NCBI GenBank assembly: GCA_911728455.2
Contig: OU452225.1
Span: 27,686,495 to 27,750,494 of the forward strand
DNA: 64,000 nt
From: Marthasterias glacialis
Lineage: Eukaryota > Echinodermata > Asteroidea > Forcipulatida > Asteriidae
Reading direction: 5' to 3'
Shown here: positions 49,315 to 59,826 of the stretch, piece after piece
Position numbering within the stretch: the first letter of the stretch is position 1
Layout of the letters: each line of letters starts with the position of its first letter
Made by a program: the position numbers and the translations under genes
Notes under the pieces: model-generated
The model's database searches: none
What the model saw: the letters and a program-made list of their open reading frames with translations, nothing else
What the model was told of the DNA's origin: nothing

Positions 49315-49905
49315 CTGTGAAGGAAAATAAATGTGCTGCTCATTGACAACTTATCATCCTGGAGCTAGAATGGTTGGAGTTACACAAAGGTCAAATGAAT
49401 CTCTGCAGACAGACATGCTGCTATAAATGTTCTTGATGAATCATGTTATACAAGTTCAGTTTATTGTTTTTTTTTTAGTTTAAAACATGCCGTCTTGACC
49501 TCCTACTTATAAAAATCAATAATGGGTAAAAATACAATATTGAATTCTTGTAAGTGTTGATTTGTGGGGGGGGGATTTTTTCATTTGAGTGATCCAATCA
49601 AGAAACAATTAACTCTAGAAGAGTATTACTTCTTAAGGTTGACTCTCATAAAATCTGTAGTGGCTTATTGCTGCATTTTTTGAGTTATAAAGTTGGAATC
49701 TTGACTTTGTATGTTTAAAGCAATAATGGCTGAAAATACAATATTGACTTCACGCTTGTTGATTTAGAAGGAAGGGTGATGTTGTCATTTCAGTGATTCA
49801 GTGAAGGAACAGTTAACTCCAGAAAAGTATTACTTCCTACCATGGTGATATTTCAATTCATTGATCTGCATGATAGTGTATTGCCTTTTTTGTATGATGT
49901 CATAC

Positions 49906-50228
49906 CTTTGCATTGTGCTTGGTTGTCCCTCCTATGAATCCCCAGTCTCGTCCATTACTGCTATTGGACACCAGGTACTCTGTCACCCAGTAATCTTCTC
50001 GGTAGTTGCCCTGTGTTATAACACCTTGTATCAGTGTTATTTGTTGCAAGTCCACCTGTATCCATGCAGTATCTTTGTCACTCTCTGTGGGACACCAGCC
50101 ACCCCACACATCTAGTCGTCCTTGAGGGTTCTTAGGGCAGTGACCTTCATCAGTAGAAGTTGTTGTGATTCCCTCATCAGGGATGCTTCCATCTTCCATT
50201 CCCAGACTGTGACCACAATGTCCATTAA
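49906..50228 (-). CDS. Exon D2a: first half of F5/8 type C domain 2
   Basis: After acceptor TGTCTTCTCAG the exon reads (V)NGHCGHSLGMEDGSIPDE, then RLDVWGGWCPTESDKDTAW and IQVDLQQITLIQGVITQGNY, ending GGTTKHNAK at donor G|GTATGA. The opening Cys-G, the G..DG.I.D..I.. segment, the W.P pair, the WIQVDL strand and the G(V)ITQG strand are discoidin hallmarks. It is 323 bp, phase 1 in and 0 out. Domain 2 is complete when joined to D2b (about 155 residues). The discoidin fold typically binds carbohydrate or phospholipid; the ligand here is unknown. Confidence 0.87.
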
Positions 50229-50261
50229 CTGAGAAGACAAAAAATTACTTTGAGCTGTTGT

Positions 50262-50690
50262 GGCGTTTCGTGGCCGAGCGGATAAGAACACCGGACTCAA
50301 GCTCTGGTGTCTTTGATCAGCAGAGTGTGGGTTCGAGTCCAGGTCAGGACACTTGTGTCCTTAAGCAAGACACTTAACCATTATTGCTTCGTCCTTCGAA
50401 TGGGACGTAAAGCTGTTGGTCCCGTGTGTTGTGTAATGCACGTAAAAGAACCCAGTGACACTTATAACAAAGAGAAGGGGTTTGCCCCGGTGTTCCTGGT
50501 TTGATCGGCTGCAGATTGCGCCACAGCACCTTGTGAACCATTACATGGTGCTATGTAAAGGAACAGGTCTCATACTTCAAAAACGTAACTCATCATACCT
50601 CGCAGGAAAAAAATATTGAGCGCTCTGAGACGCCCATAGGGTGTGATAGAGCGCTATATAAAAACTGCGTATTATTATTATTATTATGTT
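50262..50690 (+). mobile_element. tRNA-Leu-derived SINE, copy 2 (full length)
   Basis: Head: TCGTGGCCGAGCGGATAAGA (A box), GACTCAAGCTCTGG (anticodon arm like tRNA-Leu CAA) and GTGGGTTCGAGTCC (B box). The body includes CCTTAAGCAAGACACTTAAC and ATGGGACGTAAAGC, and the 3' end is TAGAGCGCTATATAAAAACT with an (ATT)n tail. It is close to copy 1 at 15183-15597, but with a short insertion (GACACTTATAACAAAGAG) near 50456. It sits about 35 bp upstream of exon D2a's acceptor, in antisense to the gene. Confidence 0.88.
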
Positions 50691-50939
50691 TCCCCGTTGT
50701 GACTGGAGGAAATTATGGAAATTTTTGACCAGGCTTTACATCATCAGAGCAAAAATAAACATGAAATTTATTTCATAATTTTTGTTTTATATATTCATTT
50801 GACCTGTACATGTGATAATTACTAAATTTAAAACAAATTGAAATTTCAAAACATTAACAATTACTTTATTAAAACCCTTTGGTGCATTAGGTGTACTCAT
50901 GTGGACACTTTTGTTTGTCCTTGCAGCCTGTATCCATTT

Positions 50940-52200
50940 TTGTAATATTTGTAATTACCGGCCGAAAACCTATTGTTATTGTTCTGTTTTTTTTTGTTTT
51001 TTTTCTGCGCTTTTTAATCCTTGAACCTTGTCGGTCGATTTTCTCAAAAAGTGAAGCTTGTATGAACTTGAAACTTTGCATGTACAAAGATAATAGTTAG
51101 TGGATGATACCGAAACTTTTTTGAAATGATAATGTCATTGATAACGTCATGACGTTAAATAAACGTTAAATAATTCAAAAAATTCATAACTCAAGAACGG
51201 CAAATGCTACATTCAAAATCTTTAGGGCATATGAAAGGTCTTGTAATGTTGGACAAATTGTATGCACACCGTGACCTCAATTGACCTTTACTTCCGGTAG
51301 AAACTGGAAGTTAAAGTAACAATCATTTTATTTGGGGTTCTAGAGCCTAAGTGAGGAAAAATATGAACAAACTTTTAATGAATAATATTTTGTTTAGCTC
51401 AAGGGCATTCTAGAATTGTGATATATGATATATATAATGTGATATATCACGTCACAACGAAATTGGTACACAAGGTTGAAAAAAAAATGATTTTGCTATC
51501 TCAAAAAAAAAGCATGTACAGACTTGAAACTTACTACATACCTAGACCACAGTGTGTACATGACAAAGAACAAAATTTGGAATGATGACGTCATCGATGA
51601 CGTCATTACATTAAAATGAACTTTTATATTAAAATGCTCATATCTCCAGAATCAGATATGCTGCATACATGATCTTTACACCATATGAAAGGTCATAAAG
51701 TATTCAATAAATCTTACACAGGGTGTGACCCCATTTGACTTTTACTTCCGGTCGAAACCGGAAGTAGTAGTTTTTTACATAAAAAATCATATCTGAATAA
51801 CGTAACTTTGTGTATTAATATAATAACTTAATTTTAAGGCCCTTAGACGATTCTACAAATGTTTTTAAAGCTTGATCTCATTTGACCTTCACTTCCGGTC
51901 GAAACCGAAGTATAAGTTTGTACATACAAAAGTATGTATCTTATTAATGAAATGTGGTATGTTAATCATTACATCAATTTAAAGCTCTCTGACAATTCTA
52001 GATACCATGCACAAAGTGTGACCCCATTTGACCTTTAGTTCCTGTCAAACCGGAAGTTGAAGTTTCATATGAAAAACCTTCAAGCATAAAGATAAAAAAG
52101 TACAAATAAATATTTCGCCCATCAGCATTGACCTTAAAATTTTCAATTACGTAATTAAGCCGAACACTGAGTTTGTCCACAAACTCTAAATTTCTAGTTG
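50940..52200 (-). repeat. CRE/ETS-module repeats, inverted copies in intron
   Basis: Read on the minus strand it starts ACTAGAAATTTAGAGTTTGT with a GTTTGTGGACAAAC hairpin and GTGTTCGGC, then has units with AGGTCAAATGGGGTCA and ACCGGAAGT-type palindromes (near 52040, 51895, 51740 and 51285). A double TGACGTCA is at about 51588-51608. It ends in a poly-A run (near 50990), AACAATAACAATAGGTTTTC and a truncated hairpin (50955). It resembles 28310-30960 read backwards. Both ends are present, so this is one element about 1.25 kb long in the D1b-D2a intron. Confidence 0.78.
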
Positions 52201-53477
52201 TGACTATAACTGTAAATGCCTGTTGGCTTCAAATGTGACCATTACTGACAAATTGTGGATAAATGAGGGCTTTATTTGAAATAATTTGCATTTGAATATC
52301 CCATTACCATACGTCCACATGTGGACATTAGGCTATTAAGGTTTCTTTATATTGTAAGGCAGTATATGAAGGAAGAAATTGTCATATTGTAAATTATGTT
52401 CAAATGTTTCAGTTTACAAAGGAATTTGTGTCCCAACTCAAGTGAATTTAAACAAGATCAGTGTCTACAGCTCATATTTGTTGGTCTTTCTTATGTTGAA
52501 ATTAATGAAGAAACCTTAATAACCTGATTTCCTCATGTTTTGCAACGTGATAATTAAATATGCATGTAAAGTTTTACATTTTTTGGTTGCACTTAGTAAG
52601 CTAAAATAGTTAAGTATTACCAATGGTGTTCCTATAAGTAGGCAGGAAGTATTTTCTCAGGCACAAGGGAAAGAGGGAAAGATAAGATGTTGAGCAATTG
52701 ATGGTTAATGCTTTTTCACAAAATGTTGTACACTGTGAAGGCAAATTGTTTTTTGCATTGTAGTACACATTGTATCTTCATTGTTTAGCATGTCACTAGT
52801 TTAACAACAGCATTTTATTCAGATACTTGTTTTCCCATCTTTTGGACCTGTTGTTTCAAGACTGCATTTTTATGACGATGTTGCCAATCTAGTACAGCTT
52901 CAATTGTAAGTGTTTGGTCAGGGTTTGCATCAGCTTATTATCACACTCCTGTTAATCTGATTGGATTAGCACATACTTGAAGATAAAGTACCTTAAGTTA
53001 ATGATTGAGATTAAGTTTTGAGTTGTGGTTTTTTCTTTTCCCATGGTTGTTCTGTTGGTGGCTTGTCTGATTATTGTTTCAATCACTTTGGTAGGCCTGC
53101 ACTGATTAAACTACAACAACATTATGATTCTATTGATGAGAAACTTTTGGAAGGTTCAGTTGGGTGATTTATCTTTATTTTAACACCTTGGTCCCCTTAA
53201 CTTTTGCCGATCATGGATTGTCTTTGAGTACATTTAACTTTGAGTACCAGTGTTTTGTAAGTTGAGTGTTGAATAAGGACTTTGAAGACTTTGCTAGCTG
53301 AGTATTAGTACTGGTTGATATACAAGAACTACAACACTGAGCTTTAGTAGAACAAGGGATGAGATAAACCGTTTGTTTCTGCTGCGATTGCACTGAATAC
53401 AGTAAACCTATAGCATTGGTTTGCAGGCTTTATTCCATCATTGTTTGACACTCCAAAATAATAAATTATTGTGTCTA
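52201..53477. other. Intron sequence without recognised feature
   Basis: AT-rich sequence between D1b and D2a. ORFs are short (60 codons or fewer) and without motifs. Confidence 0.5.
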
Positions 53478-53655
53478 CAATCCCGGTCATATCTCGTTGG
53501 GCCTCCCCCAGCCCCTGATCAATATTGGCTTTCAATGCGCGGTCTGCCCTCAGTTGGGATTAACAACAATGAGGGGGGAGAGGGGGACGGGGGAGAGTTT
53601 CATAATTACATGTAATTGTCACAGTGGCCCAAGCATTATGGTCGGGATTGTCTGA
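53478..53655 (+). repeat. Interspersed repeat, copy 1 of a pair
   Basis: GTTGGGCCTCCCCCAGCCCC, GATCAATATTGGCT, GCGGTCTGC, CAGTTGGGATTAAC and CACAGTGGCCCAAGCATT recur in the same order at 54408-54578. The segments between are G-rich and length-variable. Nature unknown. Confidence 0.7.
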
Positions 53656-54407
53656 AAGTTCCCTTAGTCTATTTACATGGAGTTAGATGGACACAGATAA
53701 GTTACAGTCATTTGATGGAGAAGAGAAAATACATTGAAGTGAACCAAAGCAGTGGACGGTTGATACAAAAAGCAACATAGGCAGTTGTCAGCATGATGTT
53801 TCATGGTTTGGTTTTGAACAAAAACTGTGCATGTTTTATTCGCTTACATGAATGAAACAGCACTATGTGGGGGGGGAGGGGTCTCCATCCCAAACATAGC
53901 TTGGTCCAGATAGGGTTAATCCTATGAGTTCTGCTCATTCTGTAGTGTTACAAAGACAAGTCTTGGCTGTGTTGTACTCGCACCCCAAGACAAACCAAAC
54001 ACACATAATAACTTTACTGTAGTGTGTACCGGCAACGATTTACCATAAGGATTTACCCTACCAATTTAGCCCTAACTTCCCGAAAGAGAGTTTGTAATCA
54101 AAGTGCAAAGACCAGTACAATTTACAAATGACACACAAACCTTGTCACTTTGTTTTCAAGCCCCTCATTCCGTTAATTTGCAGAAAAAGCCAAAAATCCA
54201 AATGGTTTACCATCGCCACTAAAATAATATAAAGAAAAAGTGTGACTCTCATTTATTATACTGTACTATGGTAAATCGTTGTGGGTTTGAAGATTTTTAT
54301 TTACTCCTAACCCTGAAAGCAATAAATGTCGAATGTGTCAACACATTCTAAATCTTTTCACCTTTATTTTTATTATTTTTATTATTTCATGCTTGGAAAA
54401 TTGCAGA
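53656..54407. other. Intron sequence without recognised feature
   Basis: I see only a short G run near 53869 and no coding homology in the D1b-D2a intron here. Confidence 0.45.
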
Positions 54408-54578
54408 CAATCTTTGTCATATCCTGTTGGGCCTCCCCTCGCCCCCGATCAATGTTGGCTCTCATTGTGCGGTCTGCACTCCAGTTGGGATTAACTTTGT
54501 TAAGTCGGGCGTGGGGTTGGGGGTGGATTTTTGTCACAGTGGCCCAAGCATTTGGGCCGGAATGGTAGATTCAATTAC
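54408..54578 (+). repeat. Interspersed repeat, copy 2 of a pair
   Basis: Matches 53478-53655 through GTTGGGCCTCCCCTCGCCCC, GATCAATGTTGGCT, CAGTTGGGATTAAC and CACAGTGGCCCAAGCATT, in direct orientation. The copies are about 930 bp apart and both lie in the same intron. Confidence 0.7.
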
Positions 54579-55335
54579 ATGGGCTGGCTCCTTTGTGTCA
54601 GGGTGGCAAAATCAATAGAGGGCAGTCATGGGGGTGATGTGATTTTGATAAGCGTATGCCTTTATTGGAGACTCTCAAAGGCATTTTATAAGACCTTATT
54701 GTATGCTCCAATCAATACAAGGTTAACTTATTTCAAGCAGAGATGTGAAGTGCTTTAAATAAAACATTTTTTGTAAATTGGTAAATTTGCTGCAATCTCA
54801 CATTCTCATATGTATGAATTGTCTAATGTTGGCATGCAGGGAGGTTAAATTCTAATTTCTTTCAGACACACCAAGATTAGCAAAACAGGTCCTCCGCTAA
54901 TGGTTCATTTAGTTTATTCTGATGATTAATGTCTCTGTTAAGTCGCAGCATTATCTGCATTCACATTTTTTTCTGTGACCTTTGGGGGAGTCTTTTTACT
55001 CAATATCAATTAAATGTTGTTTTTGTAAAATGTTTATGATTTCTGGTTCTAGATGGGTTCATATTGTAGCTGTTTTATATCATATTGGGGATGCGGTATC
55101 TACCTTGGCATTAGGAAGTCCTTTGGACATATGTGATTCATGCACCTTTGATGTTGGGGATTCCACAACTTTGTAATCCACCTTACACCAGGTTGTATTT
55201 AGAGTTTTCAAACTCATGCTATTTGTGGTAACTTACAGGGTGTCTAAACTGCTCTCACCTAGACTTTGGTATAAACTTGAAATGTTTTCTTTGCTTATTA
55301 TATATTTCCATGGTCTGTGTTGAGCATTGGTCATT
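54579..55335. other. Intron sequence without recognised feature
   Basis: AT-rich sequence with ORFs of up to about 75 codons but no recognisable motif. Confidence 0.45.
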
Positions 55336-55400
55336 CAATAGACCGATTGCGCGATGACCTTTTGTGTTTACATGTTGTCACGTGACCTTTTGTGGGTACT
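55336..55400. mobile_element. Second copy of the AGACCGATTGCG element end
   Basis: CAATAGACCGATTGCGCGAT, followed by TTTACATGTTGTCACGTGACC, matches both ends of the TIR element at 11461-12217. The opposite terminus was not found, so this copy may be truncated. Confidence 0.45.
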
Positions 55401-55625
55401 ACGTCATCTGAGCTGATGGCAAAAGAGGTGCAAATACATGCCGTGACTGAAAGAGTCACACCAAAAGTCGGCTTTTGGTAATAATAACACAGTTACTAAG
55501 TGAATTTATTCAAGTTACATCAACCAGAGAGTGATTTTTAATGTTTGTTTGCATTAAGAAGGCAGCGAAAAGATCGTTTTTTTTCTTGTCTAATTATGTC
55601 ACGTGAAGCAGGAATTAATTAGACG

Positions 55626-55658
55626 TCAGTGATGTCTAATGGCACCAGACATCACTGA
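55626..55658. other. Perfect 12 bp hairpin close to exon D1b donor
   Basis: TCAGTGATGTCT (55626-55637) and AGACATCACTGA (55647-55658) are perfect inverted repeats around a 9 nt loop. On the minus strand it starts 15 nt into the intron, after the D1b donor at 55671-55672. In RNA it could affect use of this 5' splice site; that is a guess. Confidence 0.6.
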
Positions 55659-55672
55659 GCGATATCACTTAC

Positions 55673-55811
55673 CTCTGCAGCCAAGGAGCTCAATACGTAG
55701 GGCTTGATACTCATTCCAAGCTGTTGGTTTGATGCGGATGTATCGTGCTTGAATAGGCTGCTTGAATATGTTGGTAACTGGGGTGTCTCTATCAGTGTTG
55801 CCAGAGAATGT
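55673..55811 (-). CDS. Exon D1b: second half of F5/8 type C domain 1
   Basis: After acceptor TTCATTGACAG it reads TFSGNTDRDTPVTNIF, then ARYIRIKPTAWNEYQ and RIELLGCR, ending at donor G|GTAAGT, a consensus 5' splice site. It aligns residue by residue with exon D2b (F.GN.D..T.V.., ARYIRI.P, IELLGC). It is 139 bp, phase 0 in and 1 out. The longer open frame on this strand over the same bases is a different, wrong frame. Confidence 0.87.
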
Positions 55812-56583
55812 CTGTCAATGAAAATACAGGAGAACATGATAAGAAACAACCATTTGAAAAGTAAATAAATGATGAAGAATTACTGTACAGCTTTATTAAA
55901 ATTAGTCTGTTTACTAGGAATACATCTTGGCAAGGACTGTGCTGAATGTAATCCCACCTCTGGTGAAGATGTAGATGTCCCAATCACATGTTGCCAGATA
56001 GATTAATGTCTGTCAGTGAGGGAGTGACAAAAAGCTGCTCCAAAATCTATCAAAGACCTCTACAATGTACTTTAAACTCACCTGAAGTATGCAGGAGATG
56101 TTGCCATTCAATATGGTGGTCTGAGAAATTTTCCGCCAAAATTCTGAACTGATGATCACAATGATGATTACGAGTGGAACGCATTTCCAATTTGCACAAG
56201 AAGCGCAATTTGACAGCTGTTCATTGGTAACAGATGTCATGAGCTTCCGATAGTTTTCATCGTTTGGCAAAGCTGCTACATAGTGCTTTTTTCTGATAAT
56301 GTCAGCGCATTTCAAAATGATCTTATTACCATTATTAGTTTGGTATAGGCTTACTGATCATCGGAAAATCAATTCTAGTTGGTCACTTAAATTTGTATGT
56401 TGTTGGTAAAAAAAATCAATGTTTACAATTTATTGACCCATTAAAAGGACAATAAATGCCCATCTCAGTTGGAGTCATTAAGTATGAGACATCTGAATAA
56501 ATTTTTCACAACTTGATGTGTAACGTCTTTCACAAAGTTAAGCAAGATGTGCTGGGTAATCCTTTTAAAAAGTGACCAACGTT

Positions 56584-56790
56584 TATACTAGAAATGACCA
56601 ACATCTGGGTAATAAATCTTTCCCCAACATAATACCCAACTGTTTTACAGTGTGTGTCTTGGAATAAGTTGGAATCAGTTACCTAACTTTTATACTAGAA
56701 ATGACCAACATCTGGGTAATAAATCTTTCCCAACATAATACCCAACTGTTTTACAGTGTGTGTCTTGGAAAAAGTTGGAATCAGTTACCT
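56584..56790 (+). repeat. Tandem duplication, 107 bp unit
   Basis: TATACTAGAAATGACCAACA begins at 56584 and again at 56691, and the ~100 bp that follow are nearly identical in both (one C deletion and one T-to-A change). It is recent and lies about 100 bp past exon D1a in the intron. Confidence 0.9.
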
Positions 56791-56888
56791 AGATGGCACA
56801 TTATAACTACTATTATTGTTGTATTGTTAGGTAAGTGTCTATGTTGACAAGGAATAAATGTTGGGATGTCTTTGCTCAATAATCTTAC

Positions 56889-57214
56889 CTGTGGAGTTAA
56901 AAGGGGAGATGTCCCATTCACATACAGCCGTGCATTACCATCAATGCTGTATTGTACCTGGTAATGTGTCACATACTGGTTACTGTATGGTCTGCCCTGT
57001 GTGATAACACCCTCAATCTGCACAGGCTCTGAACCCATATCTACTTGAAGCCATGAATCTTCATATTGTCCTCTAGCTGGACACCAGTAACGGTGCAGGT
57101 TCAGTCGTGCATTACTTGGCAGTAACAATGAACCCCATTGACTAGATGCTGTGATTCTATCATCAGCAATACTCCTATCTCCTATTCCAAGATGATGCCC
57201 ACAATATCTACCAA
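56889..57214 (-). CDS. Exon D1a: first half of F5/8 type C domain 1
   Basis: After acceptor TATTTTGTTTCAG the exon reads (V)GRYCGHHLGIGDRSIADD, then ITASSQWGS, LNLHRYWCP, WLQVDMGSEPVQIEGVITQG and YVTHYQVQYSIDG, ending TSPLLTPQ at donor CAG|GTAAGA. The order of Cys-G, G.GD..I.D..I.ASS, W.P, WLQVDMG, GVITQG and the YS.DG strand is that of discoidin domains. It is 326 bp, phase 1 in and 0 out. It has the same architecture as D2a, so the two domains arose by module duplication. It includes one N-glycosylation motif (NGT). Confidence 0.9.
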
Positions 57215-57217
57215 CTG

Positions 57218-57624
57218 AAACAAAATACAACACAAATAAATGATAAAATTGGTAACAAAATAAGATTTTGATTTTATTTAAATTTTACTTTAACCAGGAG
57301 TCAACTGATGGATTAGTTTTTTTTATTTTATGTTAATTTGGTTCACAATTTTAAAATATGTCTCAAAAAGAACCAAAACATGTATTAACCAGTAGGCGCA
57401 GGATGATGTGTATACACGCATATGTTTCCCCTACCTGGAAACGGAAGCCGTGTCAAGATGCCAATGTGTAAAATGGGAATACCGAAGCAAACCTTGCCCA
57501 GACATTCCACTGCTAAGCATGCACAGACCACACACACACATTCTAATGCTTCATTTTACCCACACTAATACAAATGGTCTTGAATTTATTGGCTTTTTTG
57601 GCTATTGAGGTGGTTTTTGTGTAA
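57218..57624. other. Intron sequence without recognised feature
   Basis: No coding homology is seen between exon D1a and the inverted-repeat arm. Confidence 0.4.
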
Positions 57625-58040
57625 TCTCGATTCCAGACCTTTGTCCTTTTGTTCCAAGGAGAGGATTAAGAGGCATCAAGGTGCTTCCACCATTGTCCAT
57701 TCATTGTATTATGGCTGAATGGGGGTAAGTCAGAGTGAACCGGTAATCAAGCTATGGTTTAATATTTAGTACCACTCCTTTGCTGTAGGTAACGGCCAGT
57801 GTTTTGCAATTCACGGTGCGTGAATTTGACATTTTCTCGGTCGTGAAAACAAAACGGACGATCTATTGAAGAGAATCTTTGTTCTTGTGGCATTGTCCAG
57901 CCATGGTTTCTTTGTGCCAGCAATACCCCCAAAGAAGAATGATTCCAGCAATTCTGCCAAAAGAATCCTCCCAGGTGGACAGGGCAAAAACAAAACAAAA
58001 AAGGATCTCGACGACAACTGGTTAAAAACTGGCAGGCCCT
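57625..58040 (-). repeat. Inverted repeat arm 1 (pairs with 58945-59330)
   Basis: Read on the minus strand: AACCAGTTGTCGTCGAGATC, GGAGGATTCTTTTGGCAGAA, GGCACAAAGAAACC, AGAACAAAGATT, AGGAGTGGTACTAAA and, near the end, CTTGATGCCTCTTAATC. The same blocks occur in this order on the plus strand at 58945-59330. Identity is perhaps 70-75 percent by eye. The arms flank exon B of the FReD gene. Confidence 0.8.
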
Positions 58041-58163
58041 TTAAAACATCACTTGTATTTCATAATCAAATGTTTTTACAATTATTGCGCGATATTTACT
58101 AGAAGATGTAGTAGACTTTCCCAGTCTAAGAAAATTAATCAAAGCAAATGATTTTATACATAC

Positions 58164-58422
58164 CAGTGGGTTGAACACTGGAGTAGCCATAAGACAGGGT
58201 GTAATTGTCTTGTTAGATGTGAAAGGGTAGTTTCATCAGATGACCAGTACTGCCATGTTCATTGGTGAGGTCCATACGGATTGTCCAGTTCCCTTCTTCA
58301 GACAGTTTATGTATGATCTCATTTCCAAGCCAGAACTCACCATCCAATAATCCAAAGCCATTCTTGTAATCTGCCCAACTGCGGTTGAAATTGACTGATC
58401 CATCATATCGCCGCTGGACCAC
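58164..58422 (-). CDS. Exon B: middle of fibrinogen-related domain, with in-frame stop
   Basis: After acceptor ATTTTCAG it reads VVQRRYDGSVNFNRSWADYK, then GFGLLDGEFWLGNEIIH and WTIRMDLTNEHGSTGHLM, the classic FReD order (V.QRR.DGSV.F...W..Y..GFG....EFWLG...IH). After KLPFHI a TAA codon (about 58217) breaks the frame; the same frame then continues QDNYTLSYGYSSVQPT with FReD-like sequence to a good donor, CTG|GTATGT. A weak phase-1 donor, ACTG|GTCATC, lies just before the stop. It is 259 bp, phase 0 in and 1 out. Either the allele is nonfunctional, or the base call is wrong, or the weak donor removes the stop. Confidence 0.8.
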
Positions 58423-58944
58423 CTGAAAATAAAAATGTTAGGTTTTAGACCATTTAACACTGTGTTGTAAAGATCACTTCTTACATTAACATCAGATGTA
58501 TCTTCAACTTGTGTTTAAAGTTGTTATTTCAAAACAAAACTCTGACAAGATAAAAACATTTGTTGTAAACTTTGGTAAGAATTCTCAGATACAGTTTACT
58601 TTTTCATTGTTGAAGTCTTGTTAGATTGATGGAACAACATTTTGTTGAATAACAGCAACAACAAATAATATCATTTAGCTATACAGTTTCAGTATTCCTA
58701 TTTTCAAAACATATGTTTTGCATTTTATTGTAGATTTTTTTTCTTTTAGTAGTAAACGATTTAAAAGTCTAGTTTACACTGCAGAAAAACACTCATGAGT
58801 CATGAAATGTTAAGCATCAGAATAGCTACATATTTTATTATCAGACAGGAATGTGGATTATTTTGATCAGTGCATTGATTTACTACAGCGATGTTGGCAT
58901 CATACACGCTTATGCAATTTAATAATTAATATACTTTATTAGCC
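58423..58944. other. Intron sequence without recognised feature
   Basis: AT-rich sequence between exon B and inverted-repeat arm 2. No coding homology or repeat is recognised. Confidence 0.4.
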
Positions 58945-59330
58945 ATAGTACATCTCATTAACCAGTTGCTGTCAAGATATTTTTTTTCTGCAGTCTCCCT
59001 GGCAGGATTCTTTTGGTGGAATTGCTGCAGTCGTTTTTCTTTAAGGTTACCACTGGCACAAAGAAACCCTGAATTGACAATGCCAAGAGAACAAAGATTA
59101 TCTTTATTGGATCGTTCGTTTTGTTCTCCTGACCGAGGGAGTGTCAAATTGCAAAACATCAGCCGATACCTACGTTATAGGAGTGGTACTAAACACGGAA
59201 TAATGGCTCGATTGCCGGCTCACTCCATTGAGCCGAAATACAATGAATGAACAATGGTGGAAGGCTCTTGATACCTCATAATCTTCCTCTTTGAACAAAA
59301 GGACAAAGGTTTTAATTGGGGATTACACAT
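58945..59330 (+). repeat. Inverted repeat arm 2 (pairs with 57625-58040)
   Basis: CAGGATTCTTTTGGTGGAAT, GGCACAAAGAAACCCTGAAT, AGAACAAAGATTATCTTTAT, AGGAGTGGTACTAAACA and TCCACCATT (inverted sense) pair with arm 1. Conceptual translations of the two arms in the same register are related (GFFW.N, LAQRN, DR.FC, RYL..RSGTK), so the repeat may derive from a coding sequence. I cannot identify that sequence. Confidence 0.75.
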
Positions 59331-59719
59331 AAACTGCTTCTCGATGGTCACAAAAATTGACTTTATTCAAGATCTTTTTTGTCGTTGTGTGGGTGAATCA
59401 AGCATTAGATGGCTTGTGTGTGGTCTGTGCAAACTCCGCAATTGAATGACCGGGCGATCTTTGCTCTGGTGGTCTGAAATAACATAATGGCGTCTTTACT
59501 TGGCCTCTATTTTCATTTGCATGTATTCACCACCAGCTGCGTACCCAAGAAGGGCCTGAAGTTACCTCCCACAAAAAAAACCGAAGATACATGTAATTCA
59601 TTAAAAAACATGGTACCTGGGCCCCCCATTGACAAACAATGCTCCCTAGTAAAAAAAATCCTGACTACACCGCTGCTATTTGCATCATCCAGTTTGAATT
59701 GGTTAATGTGAGTTTCTTT
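59331..59719. other. Intron sequence without recognised feature
   Basis: No exon or repeat end is recognised in this part of the A-B intron. Confidence 0.4.
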
Positions 59720-59733
59720 TCAGAACTAACTAA

Positions 59734-59766
59734 TTAGCTGTTCCGACCATCAGTCGGAACAGCTAT
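59734..59766 (+). repeat. Hairpin AGCTGTTCCGAC...GTCGGAACAGCT
   Basis: AGCTGTTCCGAC, a short loop (CATCA) and GTCGGAACAGCT form a perfect 12 bp stem. CGGAACAGCTACGTG at 63118 is related. It resembles the terminal hairpins of the CRE/ETS elements in layout (CTAATTAG at the outside), so it may be the end of a related element. Confidence 0.6.
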
Positions 59767-59788
59767 TGTTTCTGTCAAGATTTTTATT

Positions 59789-59794
59789 ATTTTA

Positions 59795-59826
<32 letters not shown>

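Noticed and set aside
55652-55849. 65-codon minus-strand ORF over exon D1b
   Set aside because: It is a different frame from the discoidin-coding one, which is defined by splice sites and homology to D2b.
55898-55990. Possible extra discoidin exon (CDWDIYIFTRGG-like reading on the minus strand)
   Set aside because: No domain motif, no matching splice sites, and domain 1 is already complete with D1a and D1b.
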